Positions 42,468-51,615 are shown, counted from the stretch's first letter. The stretch is 64,000 nucleotides of DNA from Rhodosalinus halophilus (GCF_003298775.1 NZ_QNTQ01000006.1:521127-585126); one strand, 5' to 3'. Program-made: numbers and translations. Notes: generated by a model not told the origin, from the sequence alone.

Positions 42468-43006
42468 GCGGACGCGTGATCGCCGTGGTCGGCCCCTCGG
42501 GCGTGGGCAAGGATACGGTGATGGCCGCGATGGCCGCCCGGATGCCGGAGCTGCACCTCGTGCGTCGGGTCGTCACCCGCCCGGCCTCGGGCACAGAGCC
42601 CTTCGAGGCGGTGAGCGACGCAGACTTTGCGCGACGCGAAGCGGGGGGCGCCTTCGCGCTCAGCTGGCGCGCGCACGGGCTCTCTTACGGTCTGCCCTGG
42701 ACGGAGCTCGCCGCACTGGAAGAGGGGCGCGACGCGCTCGCCAACCTGTCCCGCCGGGCGCTCTTGCCGGCACAGGCGCGCTTCGCCGGCTTGCGCGTTC
42801 TCGCGCTCGAGGCGCCGGCCGAGGTGCTCGCGCGGCGGCTCGCCGGACGGGGCCGCGAGACTGCGGGGCAGATCGCGGCGCGGCTGGCGCGCGAGGCGCC
42901 CTTGCCCGAGGGGCTGGATGTCGCGCGGATCGAGAACTCCGGCACGGTCGCCGAGGCGGCAGAGGCCGCGCTGGCGGCCCTCTACCCGGAAAGGGCGCTC
43001 TCGTGA
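42464..43006 (+). CDS. phnN: Ribose 1,5-bisphosphate phosphokinase PhnN
   Basis: PhnN phosphorylates ribose 1,5-bisphosphate to PRPP, linking C-P lyase products to nucleotide synthesis. The 180-residue protein has an N-terminal P-loop GPSGVGKDT and the guanylate-kinase-like RRVVTRPASGTEPFEAVSDADFARREAGGAFALSWRAHGLSYG segment. It overlaps phnL by 4 bp (ATGA) and the convergent DUF1045 gene by 25 bp at its 3' end. Confidence 0.94.
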   Translation: MSGRVIAVVGPSGVGKDTVMAAMAARMPELHLVRRVVTRPASGTEPFEAVSDADFARREAGGAFALSWRAHGLSYGLPWTELAALEEGRDALANLSRRALLPAQARFAGLRVLALEAPAEVLARRLAGRGRETAGQIAARLAREAPLPEGLDVARIENSGTVAEAAEAALAALYPERALS

Positions 43007-43665
43007 ATTGCGTGGAACCGTCCTTCCGCGTCCTCGCCCAGCAGCGCCAGCGCGTCCAGCCGGTAGGGACGCGGCAGCACCGGCGCGAAATGCGCAGCGA
43101 GCGCCGCCTGCGCCTGCCGGCGTTCCGCTTCCGGCAAGGGGCCCGTCAGCGTGACGTGAAAGCGGAACTCCTCCATCACGTATGGGTAGCCCCAGCGGGT
43201 GAGCAGCCGCTCCTGCCGCGCCGTCAGGCCCGCCGCGCGACGGCGATCGAGGTCCGCGTCGCTCGGCGGCGCGCGGAAGGGGTCGAGCGACTCGACCGCC
43301 GCCGCGGCGACGCGGGCGAGATCGCGCCCGTCGCCTTCGGGCCGCAGCGCGAGAAAGGGGCCGAGCGCCGATACCGCCAGCCCGTCGGCCTGCCCCGCCG
43401 GCGTCCCTGCGCAGAAGGCGTCGAAGCTCTCGACGAGCTCTTGTTCCCCGCGCCCCTGCGCAAGCCGGAACGGCGGCTTGATCGTCGCGTGAAACCCGTA
43501 GCGGCGCGGCCGGTCGGTCAACTCGGCCGCCGTCCGTGGAAGCCCCGCCACGTCAGGCTGCGGCATGCGCCGCCCCGCCCGCGCGTCCCATCCAAGCCAG
43601 GCCGCGCCGGCCGCCCCGAGCGGTCCCTCCGGAAGGGCGTAGATCGCATATCGCCGCCAGCGCAT
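42982..43665 (-). CDS. DUF1045 phosphonate-associated 2H-phosphoesterase-like protein
   Basis: This 227-residue DUF1045 protein starts at 43665 behind GGGGAG. It has the two His-containing motifs expected of the 2H phosphoesterase fold: YGFHATIKPPFRL near residue 60 and FRFHVTLTGPLP near 170. The family recurs in phn loci and was proposed to act on cyclic phosphate intermediates (PhnPP-like role). No phnP is seen in this window, so it may supply the ribosyl cyclic phosphodiesterase step; that is inference. Convergent overlap with phnN; divergent from phnM with starts 28 bp apart. Confidence 0.88.
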   Translation of the reverse strand: MRWRRYAIYALPEGPLGAAGAAWLGWDARAGRRMPQPDVAGLPRTAAELTDRPRRYGFHATIKPPFRLAQGRGEQELVESFDAFCAGTPAGQADGLAVSALGPFLALRPEGDGRDLARVAAAAVESLDPFRAPPSDADLDRRRAAGLTARQERLLTRWGYPYVMEEFRFHVTLTGPLPEAERRQAQAALAAHFAPVLPRPYRLDALALLGEDAEGRFHAIHESALSG

Positions 43666-43693
43666 GTCGCTCCCCGATGACACGGAGCTGCAG

Positions 43694-44836
43694 ATGACAC
43701 GCGAAACCATCCTCGCCAATGCCCGCCTGATCCTTCCCGACCGGGTCGTGACCGGACGGCTGCACCTCGCGCATGGGACGATCGCGGCGATCGCGCCCGG
43801 AACGGAGGTGCCGCCGGGCGCGGTGGATTGCGGCGGCGATTACGTGGCCCCCGGCCTGGTGGAGCTGCACACGGACAATCTCGAACGCCACATCGAGCCG
43901 CGGCCGGATGTGGACTGGCCCCATGCCGCGGCGCTCGTCGCGCATGACGCCGAGCTCGCCGGCTGCGGGATCACGACGGTCTTCGACGCATTACGCGTGG
44001 GCTCCAACCCCGGCGGGCGGCGGCGCTATCTGCCCTACGCGCGTCAGCTCGCCTCCGAGCTTCTGGAGCTGCGCGCGGCGCGGGCGCTGCGGATCAGCCA
44101 TTTCCTGCACCTGCGCGCCGAGATCTGCTCCGAGACGCTGCCCGAGGAAATGGCGGCCTTCGGCCCCGAGGACCGGGTCGGCATCGTGAGCCTGATGGAC
44201 CACACGCCGGGCCAGCGGCAGTTCCGGGATCTGGACAAGCTCCGCGCCTACGTCATCGGCAAACGGGGGCTCAGCGAGTCGGATTTCGTCGAGCATGTCG
44301 CCGAGCTCAAGGAATTGCGCGCGCAGATCGGCGACGCACACGAGCGGGTCGCCGTGTCCGAGGCCCGCCGCTACGGCGCGGTGCTGGCGAGCCACGACGA
44401 TACCACCGCCGCCCATGTCGCCAACTCTGCCGGGCACGGCGTCGCCATCGCCGAGTTCCCGACCACGGAGGAAGCGGCGCGCGCCTGCCAGGCAGCCGGC
44501 ATCCCGGTGATGATGGGTGCGCCGAACCTGATCCGGGGTGGCTCGCACTCGGGCAACGTGGCGGCCGAAGGGCTCGCCAGGGCCGGGCTGCTCGACATCC
44601 TGTCCTCGGACTATGTGCCCGGCGCGCTTCTGCTGGGCGCTGCGCGGCTGGGCCGGCTCTGGAACGACATGGCGCGGGGGATCGCCACGGTCACCCGCGC
44701 GCCCGCCGAGGCGGCGGGCCTCAGCGACCGCGGCGCGCTGATCGAGGGACGCCGCGCCGATGTCATCCGCTTCGCGGAACGCGCGGGCGTGCCGGTTATC
44801 GGCGGCGTCTGGGTGCGCGGCGTCCGGGTCGGCTGA
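43694..44836 (+). CDS. phnM: Alpha-D-ribose 1-methylphosphonate 5-triphosphate diphosphatase PhnM
   Basis: PhnM removes pyrophosphate from the ribosylated phosphonate triphosphate before PhnJ acts. The 380-residue amidohydrolase has the metal motifs intact: VELHTDNLERH (HxD), LHLRAEICSE, MDHTPGQRQF, ASHDDTTAAH and SSDYVPGALL. The ATG at 43694 follows GGAG at 43684. The start lies only 28 bp from the divergent DUF1045 start, so its promoter must overlap that gene or it relies on a compact divergent promoter. Confidence 0.96.
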   Translation: MTRETILANARLILPDRVVTGRLHLAHGTIAAIAPGTEVPPGAVDCGGDYVAPGLVELHTDNLERHIEPRPDVDWPHAAALVAHDAELAGCGITTVFDALRVGSNPGGRRRYLPYARQLASELLELRAARALRISHFLHLRAEICSETLPEEMAAFGPEDRVGIVSLMDHTPGQRQFRDLDKLRAYVIGKRGLSESDFVEHVAELKELRAQIGDAHERVAVSEARRYGAVLASHDDTTAAHVANSAGHGVAIAEFPTTEEAARACQAAGIPVMMGAPNLIRGGSHSGNVAAEGLARAGLLDILSSDYVPGALLLGAARLGRLWNDMARGIATVTRAPAEAAGLSDRGALIEGRRADVIRFAERAGVPVIGGVWVRGVRVG

Positions 44837-44864
44837 CCGCGAATGGTCCCGGCGCACGGGGACG

Positions 44865-44934
44865 GCTCATCGCGCCCGTCCTGGCGCTCTTCGCCGATCA
44901 TCGCGCGAAGAGGGGACCGCAGGGACCGATGAGC
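44865..44934 (+). terminator. Long nested hairpin after phnM
   Basis: Outer arms GCTCATCG (44865-44872) and CGATGAGC (44927-44934) enclose inner arms CTCTTCGC (44887-44894) and GCGAAGAG (44905-44912), all perfect. Partial pairing (GTCCT/AGGGAC) lies between them. It begins 28 bp after the phnM stop. No T-run follows, so it could be a Rho-assisted end or a structured 3' RNA. The remainder of the gap to 45039 shows no gene. Confidence 0.55.
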
Positions 44935-45039
44935 GCGCCCCGGCTCGGCCGGTCGCCGGTCTGTCATGCCGACCCTGAGCCTGGGCCTGTTCGCCGGACG
45001 CCGCTGCCACCCGGCACCCCGGATCAGCCTTCCCGCGTC

Positions 45040-46062
45040 TCACCCGCGTCGAAGCGTGTCGCCGAAATCGATCGTCGGCGAGAGCGTCACCACCCGATCG
45101 CCGGGGTCGCGTCCGGCCACCCGGTCGGCCACGATCCGTGCCGCGCGGCGGCCGATCTCGCGCCGGCAGGCATCCATCGTGGCGATGCGCCGCGGCAGAC
45201 CTTGCAGCAGATTGAGGCCGTTGAAGCCGGCGAGGCCCAGCCGGCCCGGCACCTCGATCCCCTGTTCGAGCAGCCACAGCAGACCGCCCGCGGCGATCAG
45301 GTCGTTGGAATAGTAGAGGAAATCGAGCTCCGGCGACCGCTCCAGCATGTCGCGCGTCATCTCGCGCCCCTTCACCAGCGCGGAACCCCCGGAATAGAAG
45401 GCGTGATCCTCCAGCTCCACGCCGCCCTTGGCCAGCGCCTCGACCAGCCCCTCGAAGCGTTTCCGCGCCCTGTGGTCGAGCGGCATCTTGGTGCCGAGAA
45501 AACCGATCCGCCGATACCCTTCGGCGAGGATCGCGCGCCCCATCTCGCGTCCCGCCCGGCGGTGCGAGATGCCCACCGCCGCGTCCACCGGCTCGCCGTC
45601 GGTGTCCATGATCTCGACGACGGGCATATGCGCCGCGCGCAGCATCGCGCGCGCGGCTTCCGAATGCTCGAGCCCTGCCACGATCACGCCGGAGGGCCGC
45701 CAGGAGAGCATTTCGTACAGAACGCGCTCCTCCTTCTCGGGAAGGTAGTCCGTGACGCCGACCACGGGCTGAAGGCCGGTCTCCTCGAGTTCCTCGCTGA
45801 TCCCGGTCAGAACCTCCGGAAACACGAGATTGCCGAAGGACGGAACGATCACCGCGACGAGGTTCACCCGCTGGCTCGCCAGACCGCCGGCGATGCGGTT
45901 GGGCACGTAGCCCAGCGCGCGGACGGCCTGCATCACCCGCTCGCGCGTGGTCTCGGACACCTCTCCACGGCCGCGCAGCACGCGGCTGACGGTCATCTCG
46001 GAGACACCGGACGCCTCGGAGACGTCGCGCAGCGTCAGGGGGCGTTTGTCCTCGCGGTTCAA
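45040..46062 (-). CDS. LacI-family transcriptional regulator
   Basis: From the TTG at 46062 this gives 340 residues, the usual LacI length; the frame is open further to another TTG at 46140 with no better ribosome site. The N-terminal helix-turn-helix LTLRDVSEASGVSEMTVSRVLRGRGEVSETTRERV is followed by a periplasmic-binding-protein-like sensor (NLVAVIVPSFGNLVFPEVL onward). It resembles GntR/gluconate-type LacI regulators. No sugar gene is adjacent: a tRNA and a betaine-type transporter lie on the other side. Target and effector unknown. Confidence 0.85.
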   Translation of the reverse strand: MNREDKRPLTLRDVSEASGVSEMTVSRVLRGRGEVSETTRERVMQAVRALGYVPNRIAGGLASQRVNLVAVIVPSFGNLVFPEVLTGISEELEETGLQPVVGVTDYLPEKEERVLYEMLSWRPSGVIVAGLEHSEAARAMLRAAHMPVVEIMDTDGEPVDAAVGISHRRAGREMGRAILAEGYRRIGFLGTKMPLDHRARKRFEGLVEALAKGGVELEDHAFYSGGSALVKGREMTRDMLERSPELDFLYYSNDLIAAGGLLWLLEQGIEVPGRLGLAGFNGLNLLQGLPRRIATMDACRREIGRRAARIVADRVAGRDPGDRVVTLSPTIDFGDTLRRG

Positions 46063-46172
46063 GGGCGTGTCCGGATCGGGTCGGGTATCGGATGCTAGCC
46101 CGTAGCCGCCGCCGCGCGCAAGCAGACCCGAGGGTGACAATCCCGCCGCGGCGGGCTAAGACGGCCCCGCGC

Positions 46173-46249
46173 GGCCCCGTGGCTCAACCGGATAGAGCAG
46201 CCCCCTCCTAAGGGGCAGGTTGCAGGTTCGAATCCTGCCGGGGTCGCCA
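46173..46249 (+). tRNA. tRNA-Arg (anticodon CCU)
   Basis: A 77-nt cloverleaf with encoded CCA. Acceptor GGCCCCG pairs with CGGGGTC (one G-U). The anticodon stem is GCCCC/GGGGC with loop CTCCTAA, giving CCT. The T-arm is GCAGG/TTCGAAT/CCTGC. It decodes AGG. The LacI gene lies on the opposite strand to its left. Confidence 0.97.
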
Positions 46250-46496
46250 GCGTTCTTCGGGTTCGGCAGGGCGTGCGCGGGACGTGTGGCCGGTCCGGCC
46301 TTGCCGGCGGCGGCCGCGAGGCGGCGCATGCCGAGGGTGGAAATGCTGCCGGGATTCGACCTATGCTGTCGGGGCGAGTCATGCGCCCCGGGGGTCGGTC
46401 CCTAGGGTCCGCCGTGCGCCGGCCGCAGAAGGCCGACCCCCGCCGAGCCGGCAAACCGTGCCGGCCGCCAAAGACCAGAACAGGGAGACCCGTCGA

Positions 46497-47426
46497 ATGA
46501 CCGTTCCTTTCCGTTTCACGCGCCGAGCCGCCGCGGCGCTCGTCGGCGCTGCGCTGATCGCGCCGGGCGCGCAGGCTGCAGAACTGGGCGCCACCGAGGA
46601 TCCGATCCGTCTCGCGCTGGTGGAGTGGACCGGCCAGCATCTGACGACGCGCATCATCGGCTCGACGCTCGAGGAGATGGGCTACGACGTCGAATACGTC
46701 TCGGTCGGCTATCTGGTGAGCGGCGCGGCCGCCGCCGACGGCGACGTGCATGCGACGCTCGAGGTGTGGGACAACAACCTGGGCGATCTCTTCCCGCAGC
46801 TTCTGGAAGAGGGGCGGCTCGAGAATCTGGGCGACGTCGGCCTCGATGCCGGCGAGGGCTGGATGTATCCCTCCCACGTGGCCGAGATGTGCCCCGGCCT
46901 CCCGTCCTGGGAGGCCGTGCAGGACTGCGCGCAGGAATTCGCCACGGCCGAGACCTTTCCGCAGGGCCGCTTCCTGTCCTACCCGGCCGACTGGTCCAAC
47001 CGCTCGGAGGTGCTGATCGAGGGCGAGGATCTGAACTACAAGGCGGTGCCCTCGGGCAGCGAGGGGGCGCTGGTCGCCGAGCTCAAGGCCGCGGCCGAGA
47101 CGGACTCGCCGCTGCTGATGATGTTCTGGGCGCCGCACTGGGTGCTCTCGGAGGTGGATGTCGAGTGGGTCGACATGCCCCAGGAGATCCGAGAGGAATA
47201 CTCGATCACCAAGCCCGGCGTGTTCAAGGCCGTCTGGCCCGGCCTCAAGGACAAGTGGCCGGCGGCCTACGAGGTCATCGCGGCCGCGAAGATCACCAAC
47301 GAGATCCAGGAGCCGCTGATGGCCCGCATCGACCGCGACGGCGAGGACACCGAGGCCGTGGTCGCCGAGTGGATGGCCGCCAACGAGGATGTCTGGCGGC
47401 CCTGGATCGAGACCGCGACGAACTGA
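46497..47426 (+). CDS. Glycine betaine/proline-type ABC substrate-binding protein
   Basis: This 309-residue OpuAC/ProX-like binding protein has a signal peptide ending Ala-Gln-Ala-Ala near residue 26. The fold start PIRLALVEWTGQHLTTRIIGSTLEEMGYDVEYVSVGYLVSGAAAADGDVHATLEVWDNNL follows, and the MMFWAPHWVLSEVDVEWVDMP block contributes aromatic residues typical of quaternary-amine cages. The ATG at 46497 follows GGGAGACC. A 247-bp upstream region after tRNA-Arg probably holds the promoter. Ligand (betaine, choline or similar) is inferred. Confidence 0.87.
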   Translation: MTVPFRFTRRAAAALVGAALIAPGAQAAELGATEDPIRLALVEWTGQHLTTRIIGSTLEEMGYDVEYVSVGYLVSGAAAADGDVHATLEVWDNNLGDLFPQLLEEGRLENLGDVGLDAGEGWMYPSHVAEMCPGLPSWEAVQDCAQEFATAETFPQGRFLSYPADWSNRSEVLIEGEDLNYKAVPSGSEGALVAELKAAAETDSPLLMMFWAPHWVLSEVDVEWVDMPQEIREEYSITKPGVFKAVWPGLKDKWPAAYEVIAAAKITNEIQEPLMARIDRDGEDTEAVVAEWMAANEDVWRPWIETATN

Positions 47427-47502
47427 GGCGCCGCGGCGCCCGCCGGCGCGGCCGCCCGCGGCCGTGCCGTCCGCCTTTTCGGACCCCAGGAGCCCCGCCC
47501 GC

Positions 47503-48558
47503 ATGCCCGAGCGCGAGACGCCGCCGGCCAAGCTGTCCTGCCGCCATCTGTGGAAGGTCTTCGGCGGCCTGCCGACCGGTTTCCGCGCCGAGGCGGACGC
47601 CCGGGAGATGGCGGAAGCCATGCGCGCCGAGGGCCGGATCCCGGCCGTCGTCGACGCCAACTTCGACGTGGGCGCGGGCGAGATCTTCGTGATCATGGGG
47701 CTGTCGGGCTCGGGAAAGTCCACGCTGGTGCGTTGCCTGTCGCGTCTGATCGAGGCCGACGCGGGCGAGGTGCTGCTCGACGGCCAAGACATCCTGAAGA
47801 AGTCGTCCAGGGAGCTCGTCGAGATCCGCCGCCACAAGATGGGCATGGTCTTTCAGGATTTCGGCCTGCTGCCGCACCTCAGCGTGCTCGAGAACGTGGC
47901 CTTCCCGCTCAAGGTGCAGGGCATGGCCGAGGAGGCGCGGCGCAAGCGCGCGCAGGAGATGATCGAGCTTGTGGGTCTCGAGGGACGCGAGAGCGCCTAT
48001 CCCCGCCAGCTGTCGGGCGGACAGCAGCAGCGCGTGGGCATCGCCCGCTCGCTCGCGGTGGAGCCCGACCTTTGGTTCCTGGACGAGCCGTTCTCGGCGC
48101 TCGACCCGCTGATCCGGCGGCAGATGCAGGACGAGTTCCTGCGCCTGCAGAGGATGTTGAACAAGACGATCGTCTTCATCACGCACGACTTCATGGAGGC
48201 GCTGAAGCTCGCCGACCGCATCGCGATCATGAAGGACGGCGAGATCGTGCAGATCGCACCGCCGGCCGAGATCGTGCTGCGCCCGGCCGACGCCTATGTG
48301 GCCGAATTCGCCTCGGAGGCTCCGCTGTCGCGGCTGCTCACGGCGCGCGACGTGATGACGCCCGGCGCCGCGGCGGCGGGCGATCTGCCGAAGGTGCCGG
48401 CCGGCATGACGCTGGATGACGTGACCGCGGAGTTCCTGCGCAGCGGGGCCGAGCGGCTCGCGGTCATGGATGCGGAGCGCGGCTGCGTGGGCACCGTCGC
48501 CTCCGAGGAGGTGGCCCGCGCCGTGGCCCGGCGCGACGCCGACCGGGAAAGCGCCTGA
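47503..48558 (+). CDS. ProV/OpuAA-type ABC ATP-binding protein
   Basis: This 351-residue ATPase of the quaternary-amine uptake family has an N-terminal roughly 45-residue lead with KLSCRHLWKVFGG, Walker A GLSGSGKST, VFQDFGLLPHLSVLENVAFPLKVQG, signature LSGGQQQR and Walker B LWFLDEPFSALDP. A C-terminal domain (LTARDVMTPG onward) resembles a single CBS module, which in OpuA senses ionic strength. It lies 76 bp after the binding-protein gene and its stop overlaps the permease ATG. Confidence 0.9.
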   Translation: MPERETPPAKLSCRHLWKVFGGLPTGFRAEADAREMAEAMRAEGRIPAVVDANFDVGAGEIFVIMGLSGSGKSTLVRCLSRLIEADAGEVLLDGQDILKKSSRELVEIRRHKMGMVFQDFGLLPHLSVLENVAFPLKVQGMAEEARRKRAQEMIELVGLEGRESAYPRQLSGGQQQRVGIARSLAVEPDLWFLDEPFSALDPLIRRQMQDEFLRLQRMLNKTIVFITHDFMEALKLADRIAIMKDGEIVQIAPPAEIVLRPADAYVAEFASEAPLSRLLTARDVMTPGAAAAGDLPKVPAGMTLDDVTAEFLRSGAERLAVMDAERGCVGTVASEEVARAVARRDADRESA

Positions 48559-50645
48559 TGCGCGCCGCGCTGGCGTCTCGCGACGGGCGGCTCTGGCTCG
48601 GGGTGGGCGCGTTCTGCCTTCTGTGTTTCCTGCTCGCGCCGCGCGTGGTGTGGATCGGGGAATACCCCGACGCGCTGGTCATCCCCTTCGCGAGCTGGAT
48701 CACGACGGGGATGAGCGCCTTCGTGGACAGCTTCCGCTGGCTCTTCCGGGCGCTCGCCGCGCTGGTGGACGTGCCGCTCGTCGGGGTGCGCACGGCGCTG
48801 CAGGCGACCCCCTGGCTCGTGGTGATGGTGCTGGCCTGCGCGCTGGCCTGGCGGGCGCGGGGACCGGGGCTCGCGCTGCTCACGGCCTGCGCGCTGGGTT
48901 ACATGGTGGTGACCGGCTACTGGGTGCAGTCGATGAACACGCTGGCGCTGGTCGTGGTCTCGGTGCCGCTGTCGGTGGCCGTGGGCTTCGGCATGGGCGT
49001 CGCCGCCGCCTATTCCGAGCGCGTCAACCGGATCGTGCAGCCCACCCTCGACTTCATGCAGACGATCCCGGCCTTCGCCTATCTCATCCCCATCCTCTTC
49101 CTCTTCGGCTTCGGCCCGGCGGTGGGGCTCATCGCCAGCGCGATCTACGCAGCACCACCCATGGTGCGGAACACGATCCTCGGGCTGCGGTCCGTGCCCG
49201 CGGGCGTGCGCGAATCCGGCGTGATGTCGGGCTGCACGCCGCGGCAGGGCTTCTGGCAGGTCGAGGTGCCCACGGCATTGCCGCAGATCATGGTGGGCGT
49301 GAACCAGACCACGATGGCCGCGCTCAGCATGGTCATCATCGCCGCGATCATCGGCGGTTTCGACGACATCGGCTGGGAGGTGCTGAGCACGATGCGCAAG
49401 GCGCAGTTCGGCCAGAGCCTGCTCGCTGGCCTCGTCATCGCGCTCTTGGCCATCGTGCTCGACCGCATCAGCTTCGGCCTCGCGCGGAACCGCTTCGCCG
49501 GAGAGACCCCTGACGAGCGCGCGGCGCGGCGGCAGCGCACCTGGGCCACGGCGGTCGCTCTGGCGCTCGGTGCGCTGCTTCTGGCGATGCTCTTTCCGGT
49601 CTTCGACGACTATCCGCGGGACTTGCGCGTCTATCCCGCCGGGCAGCTCAACGAGGCCGTCAACTGGTTCCTGCGGCACTACTCGGGCGCGATGGACGCG
49701 CTGAAGAACACCGTGCTCTTCTTCGGGATGCTGCCCTTCCGCATCGGCCTCAATCAGGCGGTCTCGCCCTTCACCTGGGGCTTCGCGCTCGAGCCCTGGA
49801 TGACGGCGGCCTACGGCGTCGCCGCGGCGGCGCTGTTCCTCTGGCTTCTGTGGCGCGGCCGTGCAGGCGGCGCGCTCGCCGTGGCGCTGGTCGCGGTGCT
49901 GCTGTGGTGGGGCACGACCGGCCTGCCCTGGCCGGTGGTGATCGCCGCGGCGACGGCGCTCGGCTTCCAGACGGGGGGCCTGCGCACCGCCGGCTTCGTC
50001 GCCGCGTCGCTGATCTTCGTGCTCGTGAACGGGCTCTGGGAGCCCTTGATGCTGTCGGTCTACCTCTGCGGCATCGCGGTGGCGATCAGCTTCGCCATCG
50101 GCGGCGCGCTGGGCGTCTGGGCCGCGCACAACGACGGAGTCTCGGCCTTCCTGCGCCCGATCAACGACACGCTGCAGACCATGCCGCAGTTCGTCCTGCT
50201 GATCCCTGCGCTGATGCTCTTCAAGGTGGGCGAGTTCACGGCGCTGCTGGCCATCATCTCCTATGCTATCGTGCCGCCCGTCCGCTACGTCGAGCACGCG
50301 CTCAGGAACCTGCCGCAGGGCACGGTCGAGGCCGCGCGCCAGATGGGCTGCACGCCCTGGCAGATCCTCACGCAGGTCAAGCTCCCGCTCGCGCTGCCGG
50401 GGATCATGCTGGGGCTCAACCAGACGATCATGTATGCGCTCTCTATGCTGGTGATCGCAGCGCTGGTGGGCACGCAGGGGCTCGGCCAGCAGGTCTATCT
50501 GGCGCTCTCGCAGGCCGACATGGGCATGGGGGTGGTCACAGGGCTTTCCATGGCGCTGCTCGCCATGACCGCCGACCGCATCCTGCAGGCCGCCAGCCGT
50601 CGTCATCAGGAAAAGCTCGCGGTCGGCACCGCCGCCCCCGCGTGA
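48558..50645 (+). CDS. Tandem-fused ProW-type ABC permease
   Basis: This 695-residue protein carries two complete permease cores. The first EAA loop lies around residues 205-250 (LGLRSVPAGVRESGVMSGCTPRQGFWQVEVPTALPQIMVGVNQTT). The second is around 580-630 (HALRNLPQGTVEAARQMGCTPWQILTQVKLPLALPGIMLGLNQTI). The matching GCTP and LPQI/LPGI segments show internal duplication. A dedicated pair of halves in one chain could form the whole channel. It overlaps the ATPase stop (TGATG) and is followed 11 bp later by an aldolase gene. Confidence 0.9.
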   Translation: MRAALASRDGRLWLGVGAFCLLCFLLAPRVVWIGEYPDALVIPFASWITTGMSAFVDSFRWLFRALAALVDVPLVGVRTALQATPWLVVMVLACALAWRARGPGLALLTACALGYMVVTGYWVQSMNTLALVVVSVPLSVAVGFGMGVAAAYSERVNRIVQPTLDFMQTIPAFAYLIPILFLFGFGPAVGLIASAIYAAPPMVRNTILGLRSVPAGVRESGVMSGCTPRQGFWQVEVPTALPQIMVGVNQTTMAALSMVIIAAIIGGFDDIGWEVLSTMRKAQFGQSLLAGLVIALLAIVLDRISFGLARNRFAGETPDERAARRQRTWATAVALALGALLLAMLFPVFDDYPRDLRVYPAGQLNEAVNWFLRHYSGAMDALKNTVLFFGMLPFRIGLNQAVSPFTWGFALEPWMTAAYGVAAAALFLWLLWRGRAGGALAVALVAVLLWWGTTGLPWPVVIAAATALGFQTGGLRTAGFVAASLIFVLVNGLWEPLMLSVYLCGIAVAISFAIGGALGVWAAHNDGVSAFLRPINDTLQTMPQFVLLIPALMLFKVGEFTALLAIISYAIVPPVRYVEHALRNLPQGTVEAARQMGCTPWQILTQVKLPLALPGIMLGLNQTIMYALSMLVIAALVGTQGLGQQVYLALSQADMGMGVVTGLSMALLAMTADRILQAASRRHQEKLAVGTAAPA

Positions 50646-50656
50646 AGGAGGACTGA

Positions 50657-51412
50657 ATGCCCGAAGATGCCGCCCCCACCGCAGCCCTCGACGAGGCGGC
50701 GCTGCGCATCGATCTCGCCGCCGCCTTTCGCCTCGCCTGTCGGATGGGCTGGCACGAGAGCGTCGGCAATCACTTCAGCGCGGCGGTGAGCGAGGACGGC
50801 AAGCGCTTCCTGCTCAATCCGAAATGGCGCCACTTCTCGGCAATCCGGGCGAGCGACCTGCTGCTGCTCGACGCCGACGACCCGGAGGTGATGGCGCGGC
50901 CCGACGCACCCGACGCCTCGGCTTGGTGCATCCACGGCACGGTGCACGCGATGCTGCCGGAGGCGCGCGTGCTGCTGCACTGTCATCCGGTCCACGCTAC
51001 CGCGCTCTGCACGCTGAAGGAGCCGCGGATCCTGCCCATCGACCAGAACACCGCGCGCTTCTTCGGCCGCGTGGCGATCGACACCGGCTTCGGCGGCATG
51101 GCCGACGAGGCCGAGGAGGGCCGCCGCATCGCCGAGACGCTGCGCGGCAAGTCGGTGCTCCTGATGGGCAACCACGGCGTCAGCGTGGCCGCGCCGAGCG
51201 TCGCTGCCGCTTTCGAGGATCTCTACTTCCTCGAGAAGGCCGCGCAGACGCTGATGCTGGCCTACGCCAGCGGCCGGGCGCTCAACGTGATGCCCGACGC
51301 GCTGGCCGCGAAGACCGCGCAGGACTGGCGGGACTACGCCGGCATGGCGGAGGCGCATTTCGCACACTGGAAGGCCGTTCTCGACCGCGAGGAGCCCGAC
51401 TACCGCGATTGA
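50657..51412 (+). CDS. Class II aldolase/adducin family protein
   Basis: This 251-residue protein has the class II aldolase/epimerase fold. GNHFSAAVS at the N-terminal third, the zinc His pair in LLHCHPVHATALCTL near residue 110 and LLMGNHGVSVAAPSVAAAFEDLYFLEKAAQ with the third His near 174. These proteins include L-fuculose-phosphate aldolase, ribulose-5-phosphate epimerase and aldolases of unknown substrate. It is 11 bp behind the transporter, so the imported compound may feed this enzyme; the reaction cannot be fixed. Confidence 0.87.
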   Translation: MPEDAAPTAALDEAALRIDLAAAFRLACRMGWHESVGNHFSAAVSEDGKRFLLNPKWRHFSAIRASDLLLLDADDPEVMARPDAPDASAWCIHGTVHAMLPEARVLLHCHPVHATALCTLKEPRILPIDQNTARFFGRVAIDTGFGGMADEAEEGRRIAETLRGKSVLLMGNHGVSVAAPSVAAAFEDLYFLEKAAQTLMLAYASGRALNVMPDALAAKTAQDWRDYAGMAEAHFAHWKAVLDREEPDYRD

Positions 51413-51476
51413 CGCGCGCCGCGCCTTGGCCCTTGCCCGCCAGGGCGCGAGCGACTACGCAAACGAGGCGTGGCGT

Positions 51477-51552
51477 GCCGGCATAGCTCAGCTGGTAGAG
51501 CGTCTGATTTGTAATCAGGGGGTCGGGGGTTCGAGTCCCTCTGCCGGCACCA
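51477..51552 (+). tRNA. tRNA-Thr (anticodon UGU)
   Basis: A 76-nt cloverleaf with encoded CCA. Acceptor GCCGGCA pairs with TGCCGGC. The anticodon stem CTGA/TCAG encloses loop TTTGTAA, giving TGT. The T-arm is GGGGG/TTCGAGT/CCCTC. Class II aldolase lies upstream; the orphan zinc-cluster gene is 63 bp downstream on the other strand. Confidence 0.97.
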
Positions 51553-51615
51553 CGCTGGCGGCGTCGCTTGGGTGCGAATGGACATGGCGCGGGGCGGTCT
51601 GACGGCGCAGGTCGC

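Noticed and set aside
46173..46496. Genomic-island boundary at tRNA-Arg
   Set aside because: No integrase gene or direct repeat of the tRNA 3' end was found nearby, and the following genes have ordinary composition.
48294..50606. 770-codon open frame antisense to the fused permease
   Set aside because: Composition is His/Arg/Gln/Asp-rich without any motif, and the plus strand encodes two recognisable permease cores here.
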